Positions 1 to 6,612 of a DNA stretch of 17,013 bases are shown piece after piece. The DNA lies in contig JALNWE010000065.1 in the NCBI GenBank assembly GCA_023231065.1, forward strand, positions 1 through 17,013, in the 5' to 3' direction. The position numbers and the translations under genes are program-made. The notes below the pieces were generated by a model. That model made no database searches, was not told where the DNA came from, and saw nothing but the letters and a program-made list of their open reading frames with translations. This DNA is from Bacteroidales bacterium (lineage in GTDB: Bacteria; Bacteroidota; Bacteroidia; Bacteroidales; FEN-979). Positions within the stretch are counted from its first letter, which is position 1; each line of letters begins with the position of its first letter.

Positions 1-128
1 CGAATGTCCGTATGATGACAGGCCAGTCAAAGTCCATTGACCTGAGCGCCCAGCCGAAAGGGATCTATATGATCAGGGTGGAAAGTCCCAACCAGGTAAT
101 GACTCAAAAACTGGTTATCGGAAGATAA
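1..128 (+). CDS. C-terminal end of a secreted protein with a type IX sorting domain (5' partial)
   Basis: Only the last 41 codons are present. The open frame begins at base 3 and stops with TAA at 126-128. The peptide has the layout of the type A C-terminal sorting domain of the Bacteroidota type IX secretion system: a short beta stretch (SIDLSAQPKGIYMIRV), a turn, and a final strand ending QKLVIGR. In this family the domain directs the protein across the outer membrane through the Por/Spr machinery and is then removed, with the cargo released or attached to surface lipopolysaccharide. The cargo domain lies outside the window, so the protein's activity is unknown. A hairpin terminator follows 34 bases after the stop, so this is the end of a transcription unit. 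Confidence 0.85.
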   Translation, partial: NVRMMTGQSKSIDLSAQPKGIYMIRVESPNQVMTQKLVIGR

Positions 129-162
129 ATCATAAGAATAATTTACTTTAATTGCTCAATTC

Positions 163-195
163 AAAGAGGGCATCCCAAAAGGATGCCCTCTTTTT
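163..195 (+). terminator. Rho-independent terminator
   Basis: A perfect 13-bp stem is formed by AAAGAGGGCATCC (163-175) and GGATGCCCTCTTT (181-193), with a five-base loop (CAAAA). The distal arm ends in a run of five T (191-195). It lies 34 bases after the stop of the type IX secretion cargo gene and before the ABC-F promoter, so it should separate the two units. The A-rich proximal arm means it could also act, more weakly, on the other strand. Confidence 0.9.
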
Positions 196-240
196 GATTG
201 CTCCCAGGGAGGAAGCCCTCGTAATCGTTTTTTTTAATTG

Positions 241-248
241 TATCTTTG
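241..248 (+). promoter_or_regulatory. Bacteroidota -7 promoter box for the ABC-F gene
   Basis: TATCTTTG matches the Bacteroidota sigma-ABfr -7 consensus TAnnTTTG exactly. It ends 8 bases before the ATG at 257, so transcription would start only a few bases upstream of the start codon. I see no convincing TTTG at the -33 position. The match and its location are seen directly; promoter activity is inferred. Confidence 0.6.
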
Positions 249-256
249 CACCCTCA

Positions 257-2200
257 ATGATCTCCATCAATAATTTATCGGTTCAGTTTGGCGGTGAATC
301 GCTGTTTGATCACGTTTCGTTTTTTATCAATGATAAAGACCGTCTCGGGCTGGTTGGAAAAAACGGGGCCGGAAAATCTACCCTGCTGAAAATCATCAAG
401 GGCATTCAGAAGGCCAACGAAGGAGATGTCATTTTTCCCGATGGATTTACCGTGGGTTATCTTCCCCAGGAGATGGAACCCCATAGCCTGAAGAATGTTA
501 TGGAAGAAGCTATGACCGCGTTCAGTGAAGTCATACAACTCGAGGAAAAAATTGCAGATTGCGAGCATCAAATCAGTCAAAGAACAGATTATGAATCAGA
601 TAGTTATCATAAGCTGATCAGGATTCATTCCGACACCCTTGAACGTTACCACCTCCTGGGAGGGCAAGCTATTCATGTAAATATTGAAAAAATCCTGACC
701 GGGTTAGGATTCGAGCGGGATGAGTTCGACCGAAAGCTAACAACCTTTAGCAGTGGTTGGCAGATGAGGGTTGAAATTGCAAAAATCCTGTTACAACAGC
801 CCAATCTTATTTTATTCGACGAACCCACCAATCATCTTGATATTGATTCCATTCAATGGCTGGAAGAGTTTTTGGCCGATTTTAAAGGGGCCGTGGTGCT
901 GGTCTCTCACGACCGTGCCTTCCTGGATAATGTCACAAAGAGGACCATTGAAATTTCCAAGGGGAAGATCTATGATTATAAAGCAAATTATTCGGATTAT
1001 GTGGTGATGCGCGAAGAACGGATGGAAAGTCAGATCGCAACGCACAATAACCAGCAACGACAGATCCGTCAGATCGAAAGGTTTGTTGACCGTTTCCGCT
1101 CAAAAGCCACCAAGGCAAAACAAGTCCAGTCGCGGATTAAAATGATGGAAAAAATTGATCTGGTAGAAGTTGATATGGTGGACGATTCGGGTATACGGTT
1201 TCGTTTTCCTCCGGCCCCGCATTCGGGGAAAATAATCCTCGAAGCTGAACATTTATGTAAAGATTATCCCCAGAAACGGGTTTTGAACGATCTGACTTTC
1301 TCCGTTATTAAAAATGACAGGATTGCTTTTGTGGGCAAAAACGGGGAAGGAAAAACGACTTTGTCAAAAGTGATTACCAATCAGGTTGACTATACCGGAT
1401 CCCTGAAGTTTGGCCATAATATTGTAATAGGTTATTATGCCCAGGATCAGAGTGATTATCTGGATCCTGAGAAAACGGTTTTTAAAACCATCGATGACAT
1501 CGCCGTTGGGGATATACGCGCGAGGATCAAAGGCATCCTTGGGGGTTTTTTATTCAGTGGTGACGATATTGAGAAAAAAGTCAAAGTCTTATCCGGTGGT
1601 GAAAAATCGAGATTGTCCCTGGCCAAATTGTTGCTTACCCCGGCTAACCTGCTGATCCTGGATGAACCGACCAACCATCTGGATATGCGGTCGAAGGACG
1701 TTCTTAAAAATGCCTTATTGCAGTTTAACGGAACCTTGATTGTGGTATCCCACGATCGTGATTTCTTACAAGGGTTGACCAACCGGGTTTTTGAATTCCG
1801 GCATGGGATTATGAAGGAATATATCGGGGATATTTACGATTTTTTGGAACAAAGGCGATTGAGAAACCTGGACGAACTGGCGATAAACCAGAAACACCTT
1901 GAAGCAGGGACCCGGGAAGAAGGCATCTCTCAAAACAAACTGAACTGGGAGAAAAAGAAGGAAAACGACCGGGAGATCCGGAAAATAAAAAGCCAGATCG
2001 CGAAAAGCGAGTCAGAAATCGAAAGGATGGAAAGAGAGATCAGGGAGATGGAGTCGATGCTTGGAAACCCTGAAAAGTACCAGGCCAAAATCCAGGATGG
2101 AAGCCTGTACAAAGAATATGAATCCCTCAAGGGATCACTTGCCCGTGAAATGAAACGATGGGAAGAGCTGCAATACGAGCTTGAAATTTTAGAAAACTAA
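257..2200 (+). CDS. ABC-F family ATPase (Uup/YdiF-like)
   Basis: The 647-residue protein has two ABC ATPase domains and no membrane segments, as in the ABC-F family, whose members act on ribosomes (translation factors or antibiotic resistance) rather than as transporters. Domain 1 has Walker A GKNGAGKS (34-41), signature FSSGWQMR (164-171) and Walker B with DEPTNHLD (188-195). A charged linker at about 221-310 corresponds to the tRNA-contacting region of ABC-F proteins. Domain 2 has Walker A GKNGEGKT (360-367), signature LSGGEKSR (445-452) and DEPTNHLD (469-476). Residues about 558-647 form a charged coiled coil like the Uup C-terminal domain. The ATG at 257 is preferred to the in-frame TTG at 152, because the extra 35 codons would be read from the terminator and promoter and do not fit the family. 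The first signature has Ser where Gly is usual. Which ABC-F subfamily it belongs to cannot be decided by eye. Confidence 0.92.
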   Translation: MISINNLSVQFGGESLFDHVSFFINDKDRLGLVGKNGAGKSTLLKIIKGIQKANEGDVIFPDGFTVGYLPQEMEPHSLKNVMEEAMTAFSEVIQLEEKIADCEHQISQRTDYESDSYHKLIRIHSDTLERYHLLGGQAIHVNIEKILTGLGFERDEFDRKLTTFSSGWQMRVEIAKILLQQPNLILFDEPTNHLDIDSIQWLEEFLADFKGAVVLVSHDRAFLDNVTKRTIEISKGKIYDYKANYSDYVVMREERMESQIATHNNQQRQIRQIERFVDRFRSKATKAKQVQSRIKMMEKIDLVEVDMVDDSGIRFRFPPAPHSGKIILEAEHLCKDYPQKRVLNDLTFSVIKNDRIAFVGKNGEGKTTLSKVITNQVDYTGSLKFGHNIVIGYYAQDQSDYLDPEKTVFKTIDDIAVGDIRARIKGILGGFLFSGDDIEKKVKVLSGGEKSRLSLAKLLLTPANLLILDEPTNHLDMRSKDVLKNALLQFNGTLIVVSHDRDFLQGLTNRVFEFRHGIMKEYIGDIYDFLEQRRLRNLDELAINQKHLEAGTREEGISQNKLNWEKKKENDREIRKIKSQIAKSESEIERMEREIREMESMLGNPEKYQAKIQDGSLYKEYESLKGSLAREMKRWEELQYELEILEN

Positions 2201-2203
2201 TCC

Positions 2204-3178
2204 TCATTTTTTCCGTCCTACCATTCCCCCGGCCAATCCATGGATCTCTTTCCTGAGCTCCTCTTTAACGTTAAGGGAATTGAATATCTGTGACGCATTC
2301 TGAAAATGCATCTCAATCTCCTGACGGGTATATTCGTCAATCCGGAGTTTTTGATAAATCCGGATAACTTTATTGGTCTTTTCAGCAGGTGGGATTTCAG
2401 GAGTATTAAACAGATAGGTCAAATGGGCCAGGTCATCCCCTCTGGCTACTTCAAAGGCTTTTAAAAACAGGAATGTTTTTTTATGGGTAATGATGTCGCC
2501 CCCGATCTCTTTTCCAAAAATGGCGACATCGCCAAAAGTATCCAGATAATCATCCTGAAGTTGAAATGCCAGTCCCAGTTCTATGCCGAAATCATACAAT
2601 TTATTTGCTTCGGCAGGCTCAGCCCTGGCAATAATGGCCCCGAGTTTCAGGCTACAGGCAATGAGAACGGCAGTCTTCAACCGGATCATCATCTTATATT
2701 GTTCAATGGTGACTTTTTCCTGCGTTTCAAAATTCATATCATATTGCTGGCCCTCACATACTTTCCGGGCTGTATCATTGAAAAGTCGGAGAACTTCGGG
2801 AAGCAGCGCGGCATCTGTTTTGGCAACATATTCATAAGCCAGTACGAACATGGTATCGCCCGAAAGGATCGCCGTATTGTCATTCCATTTTTTATGAACG
2901 GTTTCCTGGCCCCTTCGTAAAGGTGCATTATCCATGATGTCGTCGTGCAGCAAGGTGAAGTTGTGAAAGATTTCAAGGCCCATGGCCGGGAAAACCGCTT
3001 TTTCAATATCACCGCCAAAAAGGTCACAGGCAAGGAGTACAAGGACCGGACGGATTCGTTTCCCTCCCTGGTCAAGGGTATAGCTGATGGGTTCGTACAA
3101 TTTTATGGGTTCATGCAAAAACCTTGCATCAGCGAAAGCAGATGAAATACGTTGTTGAATAAAATCGAGTGAATACAT
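2204..3178 (-). CDS. Polyprenyl diphosphate synthase (short-chain type)
   Basis: This 324-residue trans-isoprenyl diphosphate synthase condenses isopentenyl diphosphate with allylic diphosphates in the cytoplasm. Diagnostic motifs are GGKRIRP (38-44), the first aspartate-rich motif DDIMD (79-83) followed by LRRG, GQQYDM (143-148), a KT pair (168-169), and the second motif FQLQDDYLD (205-213). The first motif lacks the two-residue insert of E. coli IspA. The fifth residue before it is Phe74, and an aromatic there usually limits the chain to farnesyl or geranylgeranyl length. The ATG at 3178 is chosen because the longer in-frame reading runs into rmlA, which ends 17 bases upstream. It is the last gene of the cluster exporter-rmlA-this gene and ends 3 bp from the convergent ABC-F stop. 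The exact product length is uncertain. Confidence 0.9.
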   Translation of the reverse strand: MYSLDFIQQRISSAFADARFLHEPIKLYEPISYTLDQGGKRIRPVLVLLACDLFGGDIEKAVFPAMGLEIFHNFTLLHDDIMDNAPLRRGQETVHKKWNDNTAILSGDTMFVLAYEYVAKTDAALLPEVLRLFNDTARKVCEGQQYDMNFETQEKVTIEQYKMMIRLKTAVLIACSLKLGAIIARAEPAEANKLYDFGIELGLAFQLQDDYLDTFGDVAIFGKEIGGDIITHKKTFLFLKAFEVARGDDLAHLTYLFNTPEIPPAEKTNKVIRIYQKLRIDEYTRQEIEMHFQNASQIFNSLNVKEELRKEIHGLAGGMVGRKK

Positions 3179-3195
3179 AAAAGCTGGAATGAAAG

Positions 3196-4056
3196 TTATT
3201 CTGCCAGGCTCATCAGGTATTTGCCATATCCACTTTTTAAAAGGGGTTGCGCGATCTGATATAACTGTTCCCGGTTGATGAATTTCATCCGGAAAGCAAT
3301 TTCTTCGATGCACCCGATCTTCAGGCCCTGGCGGTTTTGAACTACTTCAACAAACTGGGCGGCCTGAAGCAGGGATTCAAATGTGCCCGTGTCAAGCCAT
3401 GCTATCCCGCGGCTTAATACCCCGACTTTGAGTGTCCCTTGTTCGAGATAATACCGGTTCACATCGGTGATTTCAAATTCACCGCGGGCGCTTGGTTTTA
3501 TATTCCGCGCTACTTCAATAACGGAATTATCATAGAAATATAGGCCCGGAACTGCAAAGTTCGATTTTGGATGTTCGGGTTTTTCTTCAATGGACAAGGC
3601 GTGGAAGTTATTGTCAAACTCTACCACTCCGTACCGTTCAGGATCGTTCACATGATAGGCAAACACAACCCCACCATCGGGATCGCTGTTTTCCTGAACA
3701 ATTTGCGTTAAACCTGTGCCATAAAAAATATTATCGCCCAGGATCAGCGCAACCTTGTCATTACCGATAAACGGGGCGCCAATGACAAAAGCCTGGGCAA
3801 GTCCATTGGGTATTACTTGTTCGGCATAGGAAAAATTACAGCCCAGCGTGTGGCCATCCCCAAGTAACGTCCTGAAATGGGGCAAGTCCACCGGGGTTGA
3901 AATGATCAGTATTTCCCTGATACCGGCCATCATTAAAACGGAAAGGGGATAGTAGATCATCGGTTTATCGTAGATCGGCATCAGTTGTTTACTGACTGCC
4001 AGTGTTAATGGATGTAATCGGGTCCCGGCGCCACCGGCTAAAATAATTCCTTTCAT
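3196..4056 (-). CDS. rmlA: Glucose-1-phosphate thymidylyltransferase
   Basis: The 286-residue protein joins dTTP and glucose 1-phosphate to give dTDP-glucose and pyrophosphate, the first step toward dTDP-L-rhamnose and other dTDP-sugars for surface polysaccharides. It starts with the nucleotide-binding loop LAGGAGTRLHPLT (6-18), followed by the KQLMPIYDKPMIYYP block (23-37), NGLAQAF (84-90), GDNIFYG (107-113), EEKP (157-160) and WLDTGT (220-225). The length is typical of RmlA, and the ATG at 4056 gives the family N-terminus MKGIILAGG. The partner genes rmlB, rmlC and rmlD are not in the window, so the pathway must be completed elsewhere. It lies 46 bp after the exporter gene and 17 bp before the polyprenyl synthase gene, which suggests co-transcription. 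The symbol rfbA is also used for this gene. Confidence 0.96.
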   Translation of the reverse strand: MKGIILAGGAGTRLHPLTLAVSKQLMPIYDKPMIYYPLSVLMMAGIREILIISTPVDLPHFRTLLGDGHTLGCNFSYAEQVIPNGLAQAFVIGAPFIGNDKVALILGDNIFYGTGLTQIVQENSDPDGGVVFAYHVNDPERYGVVEFDNNFHALSIEEKPEHPKSNFAVPGLYFYDNSVIEVARNIKPSARGEFEITDVNRYYLEQGTLKVGVLSRGIAWLDTGTFESLLQAAQFVEVVQNRQGLKIGCIEEIAFRMKFINREQLYQIAQPLLKSGYGKYLMSLAE

Positions 4057-4102
4057 ACGCGCTGTTATTATTTCAATGTGTTATCTCAACGATCCGCAAA
4101 TG

Positions 4103-6502
4103 TCAGTTTTCGTTCTTTTCCTTTTCATGAAAATCCTCGTCGTCCTGGTCCACATCGGTCCGATCCTCATAAATGTCCACCAGGGGTTTTTCAAATGCTT
4201 TGGTAGTGCTCCATTTATCCAGGGTAAGCAGCATGGATGGAAGTACAAACATATTCAGTAGACCGGCGATCAATAAGGTAAATGGCATCAAAAACCCCAG
4301 CGCCTGGGTGCCCCCGAAGGTGGACAGGATGAAAATACCAAAACCAAAAAACAACACGGTGGATGAATAGATCATACTGTAGCCGGTTTCCCTGAGGGCA
4401 GAGAACACGGAAACAGGAATATCATGACCAGTGTGTTTGAGTTGCAACCGGTACCGCGACAAAAACTGGATGGAGTTGTCAACCGAAATCCCAAGCGCGA
4501 TGGAGAATATCAGGATCGTGGAGGGTTTGATCGGGATCCCGGCAAAACCCATCAGGGCTGCTGTCATCAATTGAGGGATCAGGTTCGGGATAAGGGAGAT
4601 CAGGATCATCCTCCAGGAAGTAAACAGGAACGCCAGTAATAGGGCAATGATCACAACTGCCAGGGCAATGCTTTCCCACAGGTTCCGGATCAGAAAATTG
4701 GTCCCCTTGAGAAATACCACACTCGTGCCTGTCAAGGTAACAGTGTACTTTGCAGGATTAAAAATGGAATCGATCTTTGGCCTCAGGCTTTTCTGAATGC
4801 TGTCGATCTTATTGGTCCCTACATTGGCCATTTGAACGCTGATCCTGGTGACCTGGTAGTTCGAATCAAGGAAATTGTTGAGTATGGATCGTTTGGCTGA
4901 TTTAAACGTTGGAATATAATCTGCCATAAAGGTCAGCTCATTGCCATCCGGAAGGCTGAAATATTGAGGGTCCCCGCCATAAAAAGCTTGTTTTGCTGTT
5001 TTGATCACTTCAACAAGCGACAAGGGTTTCGACAACTCTTTATAGGTCTTGAGCGAATCCTGCAACCGGTCGATCCTTCTCAGGGTAGCCAGGTTCATGA
5101 CCCCTTTTTTCTTTTTGGTATCGACAGTAATCTCAAGCGGCATGATTCCTTTGAAGTGTTTCTCGAAAAAAATCATATCCTTGTAAATGGGATCGCGCGT
5201 TGATATATCATCCACTATGGTCCCTCTTGTTTTAAGCCTCGATGCACCCACGATGCCCACAACAATACACACTCCCATAACTATATATATGGCATTCCGG
5301 TAATGTCCGACCCAATACACTGCTTTGTCGATCAGAGATTTAGCGAGACTTTCTTCAATATGCTTGGTGTACTTTGATTTTGGAGGAGGGAGGTAACTGA
5401 AAAATATCGGGACCAAAGTGATTGAAAGGGCATAGATAACCATGATATTAATGGCTGCAATCAACCCAAATTCAACCAGGAGTTTGTTGTTTGTGATGGT
5501 GAACGCGGCAAAACCAGCAGCAGTAGCGGCATTGGTCAATAAATTCGCAACCCCGATCCGCTGGATTACCCGTGAAAGTGACTTCGCCTGGTTGTGATGG
5601 TGACTGTATTCGTAATGATATTTGTTAAGGATAAAAATGCAATTCTCTACGGCAATGACGATAACCAGGGGCGGTATGATGGACGTAAGCATGGTTATCT
5701 TGTACCCAAATATAGCCATCATTCCCAGGGCCCATATAACACTGACGATCACAATCAACATAGGGAAAACGACCGCTTTGGCCGACCGGAAAAAGAGGTA
5801 GAGGAAAAAGGCAGAGACAAGCAAAGCCAGAACCACAAATAATTTCAGTTCACCTTCCAGTTTCTTGGCTGTCAGTGTCCTGATATAGGGAAGCCCTGAA
5901 TAATGAACTTCAATCTTCGATCGTTCCGAAAACCGGTCAACCATAGCTTTGATATCTCCGATCAGCCGGACCCGATCCTTCGATTGGATGGTCTTTTTAT
6001 CTAATGTCAGTCCCATCAGGTAAGCCGAAGTTGCCTTGTTATAGACCAATTCATCGTAAAACGGAAGTGAATTAATGACCGATTTAATAGAGTCGAGCGT
6101 ATGCTGGTTTTTCGGTTCCCGTGGGGAGATGGGGACAAATTCGAATTTCTTCAGGGAATCGTTTTTTACAAGGGATACCAACCGGTTGATGCACAGTGCT
6201 TCGGCAACGCCTGGTATCTTTTTCAGCGAATCGGTAAGCTGATAATAGGCATTAAAATGGGAAAGACGGAAAAGCTGGTCATCAACAATTCCGATGAACA
6301 TGATAGTCCCATCCTGGCCAAATTGCCTGACAAACTTTTGATAAACCCTGTTTGTTGAATCCTTTTCAGGAAGGACGCTGGCGCTTTCATATTGCATTTT
6401 GACTTTCGTTGCCATGAAACCCATGAAAACCGTAAGCAACGAAATGACAACAAGAATGGTAATCCTGCGACGCAAGATCATCCGTACAATTGAATTCCAC
6501 AC
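4103..6502 (-). CDS. RND superfamily exporter, MMPL type
   Basis: This is a 799-residue inner-membrane protein of the proton-driven RND superfamily, resembling the predicted lipid or hydrophobic-compound exporters of the MMPL/COG1033 group. It shows the two-fold RND layout: TM1 (about 14-31), a large extracytoplasmic loop (to about 218), TM2-6 (about 219-371), TM7 (about 404-420), a second loop (to about 606) and TM8-12 (about 610-763). An acidic, charged cytoplasmic tail follows (about 764-799). The TM4-equivalent segments hold the probable proton-relay acids: VEN in the N-half (Glu286) and VDN in the C-half (Asp675). I chose GTG at 6502, giving the N-terminus (M)WNSIVRMILRRR, because relatives typically start Met-Trp before the arginines. 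TTG at 6508 and ATG at 6481 are the alternatives. It is the first gene of the cluster with rmlA and the polyprenyl synthase. No membrane-fusion protein or outer-membrane partner is adjacent, and the substrate is unknown. Confidence 0.85.
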   Translation of the reverse strand: MWNSIVRMILRRRITILVVISLLTVFMGFMATKVKMQYESASVLPEKDSTNRVYQKFVRQFGQDGTIMFIGIVDDQLFRLSHFNAYYQLTDSLKKIPGVAEALCINRLVSLVKNDSLKKFEFVPISPREPKNQHTLDSIKSVINSLPFYDELVYNKATSAYLMGLTLDKKTIQSKDRVRLIGDIKAMVDRFSERSKIEVHYSGLPYIRTLTAKKLEGELKLFVVLALLVSAFFLYLFFRSAKAVVFPMLIVIVSVIWALGMMAIFGYKITMLTSIIPPLVIVIAVENCIFILNKYHYEYSHHHNQAKSLSRVIQRIGVANLLTNAATAAGFAAFTITNNKLLVEFGLIAAINIMVIYALSITLVPIFFSYLPPPKSKYTKHIEESLAKSLIDKAVYWVGHYRNAIYIVMGVCIVVGIVGASRLKTRGTIVDDISTRDPIYKDMIFFEKHFKGIMPLEITVDTKKKKGVMNLATLRRIDRLQDSLKTYKELSKPLSLVEVIKTAKQAFYGGDPQYFSLPDGNELTFMADYIPTFKSAKRSILNNFLDSNYQVTRISVQMANVGTNKIDSIQKSLRPKIDSIFNPAKYTVTLTGTSVVFLKGTNFLIRNLWESIALAVVIIALLLAFLFTSWRMILISLIPNLIPQLMTAALMGFAGIPIKPSTILIFSIALGISVDNSIQFLSRYRLQLKHTGHDIPVSVFSALRETGYSMIYSSTVLFFGFGIFILSTFGGTQALGFLMPFTLLIAGLLNMFVLPSMLLTLDKWSTTKAFEKPLVDIYEDRTDVDQDDEDFHEKEKNEN

Positions 6503-6521
6503 AACCAATCAGATTTGAGGA

Positions 6522-6529
6522 CGAAATTA
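6522..6529 (-). promoter_or_regulatory. Possible -7 promoter box for the exporter operon
   Basis: On the minus strand the bases read TAATTTCG, one mismatch from the Bacteroidota TAnnTTTG box. It ends about 20 bases before the preferred GTG start at 6502. It is the best candidate in the divergent spacer for driving the exporter-rmlA-polyprenyl synthase cluster. No -33 TTTG is seen, so the call is weak. Confidence 0.3.
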
Positions 6530-6535
6530 AGACTT

Positions 6536-6567
6536 TTTCACCATTTCACCACTTTACCATTCCATCA
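6536..6567. repeat. Degenerate 8-bp tandem repeat in a divergent promoter region
   Basis: Four consecutive 8-base units are visible: TTTCACCA, TTTCACCA, CTTTACCA and TTCCATCA. The first two are identical, and the third and fourth diverge by substitution. The array lies between the start of the exporter operon and the promoter box of the phosphofructokinase gene. Its function is unknown. It could be a binding site for a regulator of either side or a decayed interspersed repeat. Confidence 0.6.
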
Positions 6568-6582
6568 TTTATCGATTTTCTT

Positions 6583-6590
6583 TAGCTTTG
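6583..6590 (+). promoter_or_regulatory. Bacteroidota -7 promoter box for the phosphofructokinase gene
   Basis: TAGCTTTG matches TAnnTTTG exactly and ends 22 bases before the ATG at 6613. This gives a predicted leader of roughly 19 bases. The -33 region coincides with the 8-bp repeat array and shows no TTTG. Confidence 0.55.
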
Positions 6591-6612
6591 CAGGCTTAAT
6601 TTCAAATTGTTT

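Noticed and set aside
152..256. N-terminal extension of the ABC-F protein from TTG at 152
   Set aside because: It would translate the terminator hairpin and the -7 promoter box. The ATG at 257 begins the conserved ABC domain directly.
2483..2920. 145-codon plus-strand open frame opposite the polyprenyl synthase
   Set aside because: It is antisense to the catalytic core of a clear enzyme gene and has no recognisable domain.
3179..3313. Longer start for the polyprenyl synthase, overlapping rmlA
   Set aside because: The extra 45 residues do not resemble the family N-terminus and are read from rmlA coding sequence. The ATG at 3178 gives the normal length.
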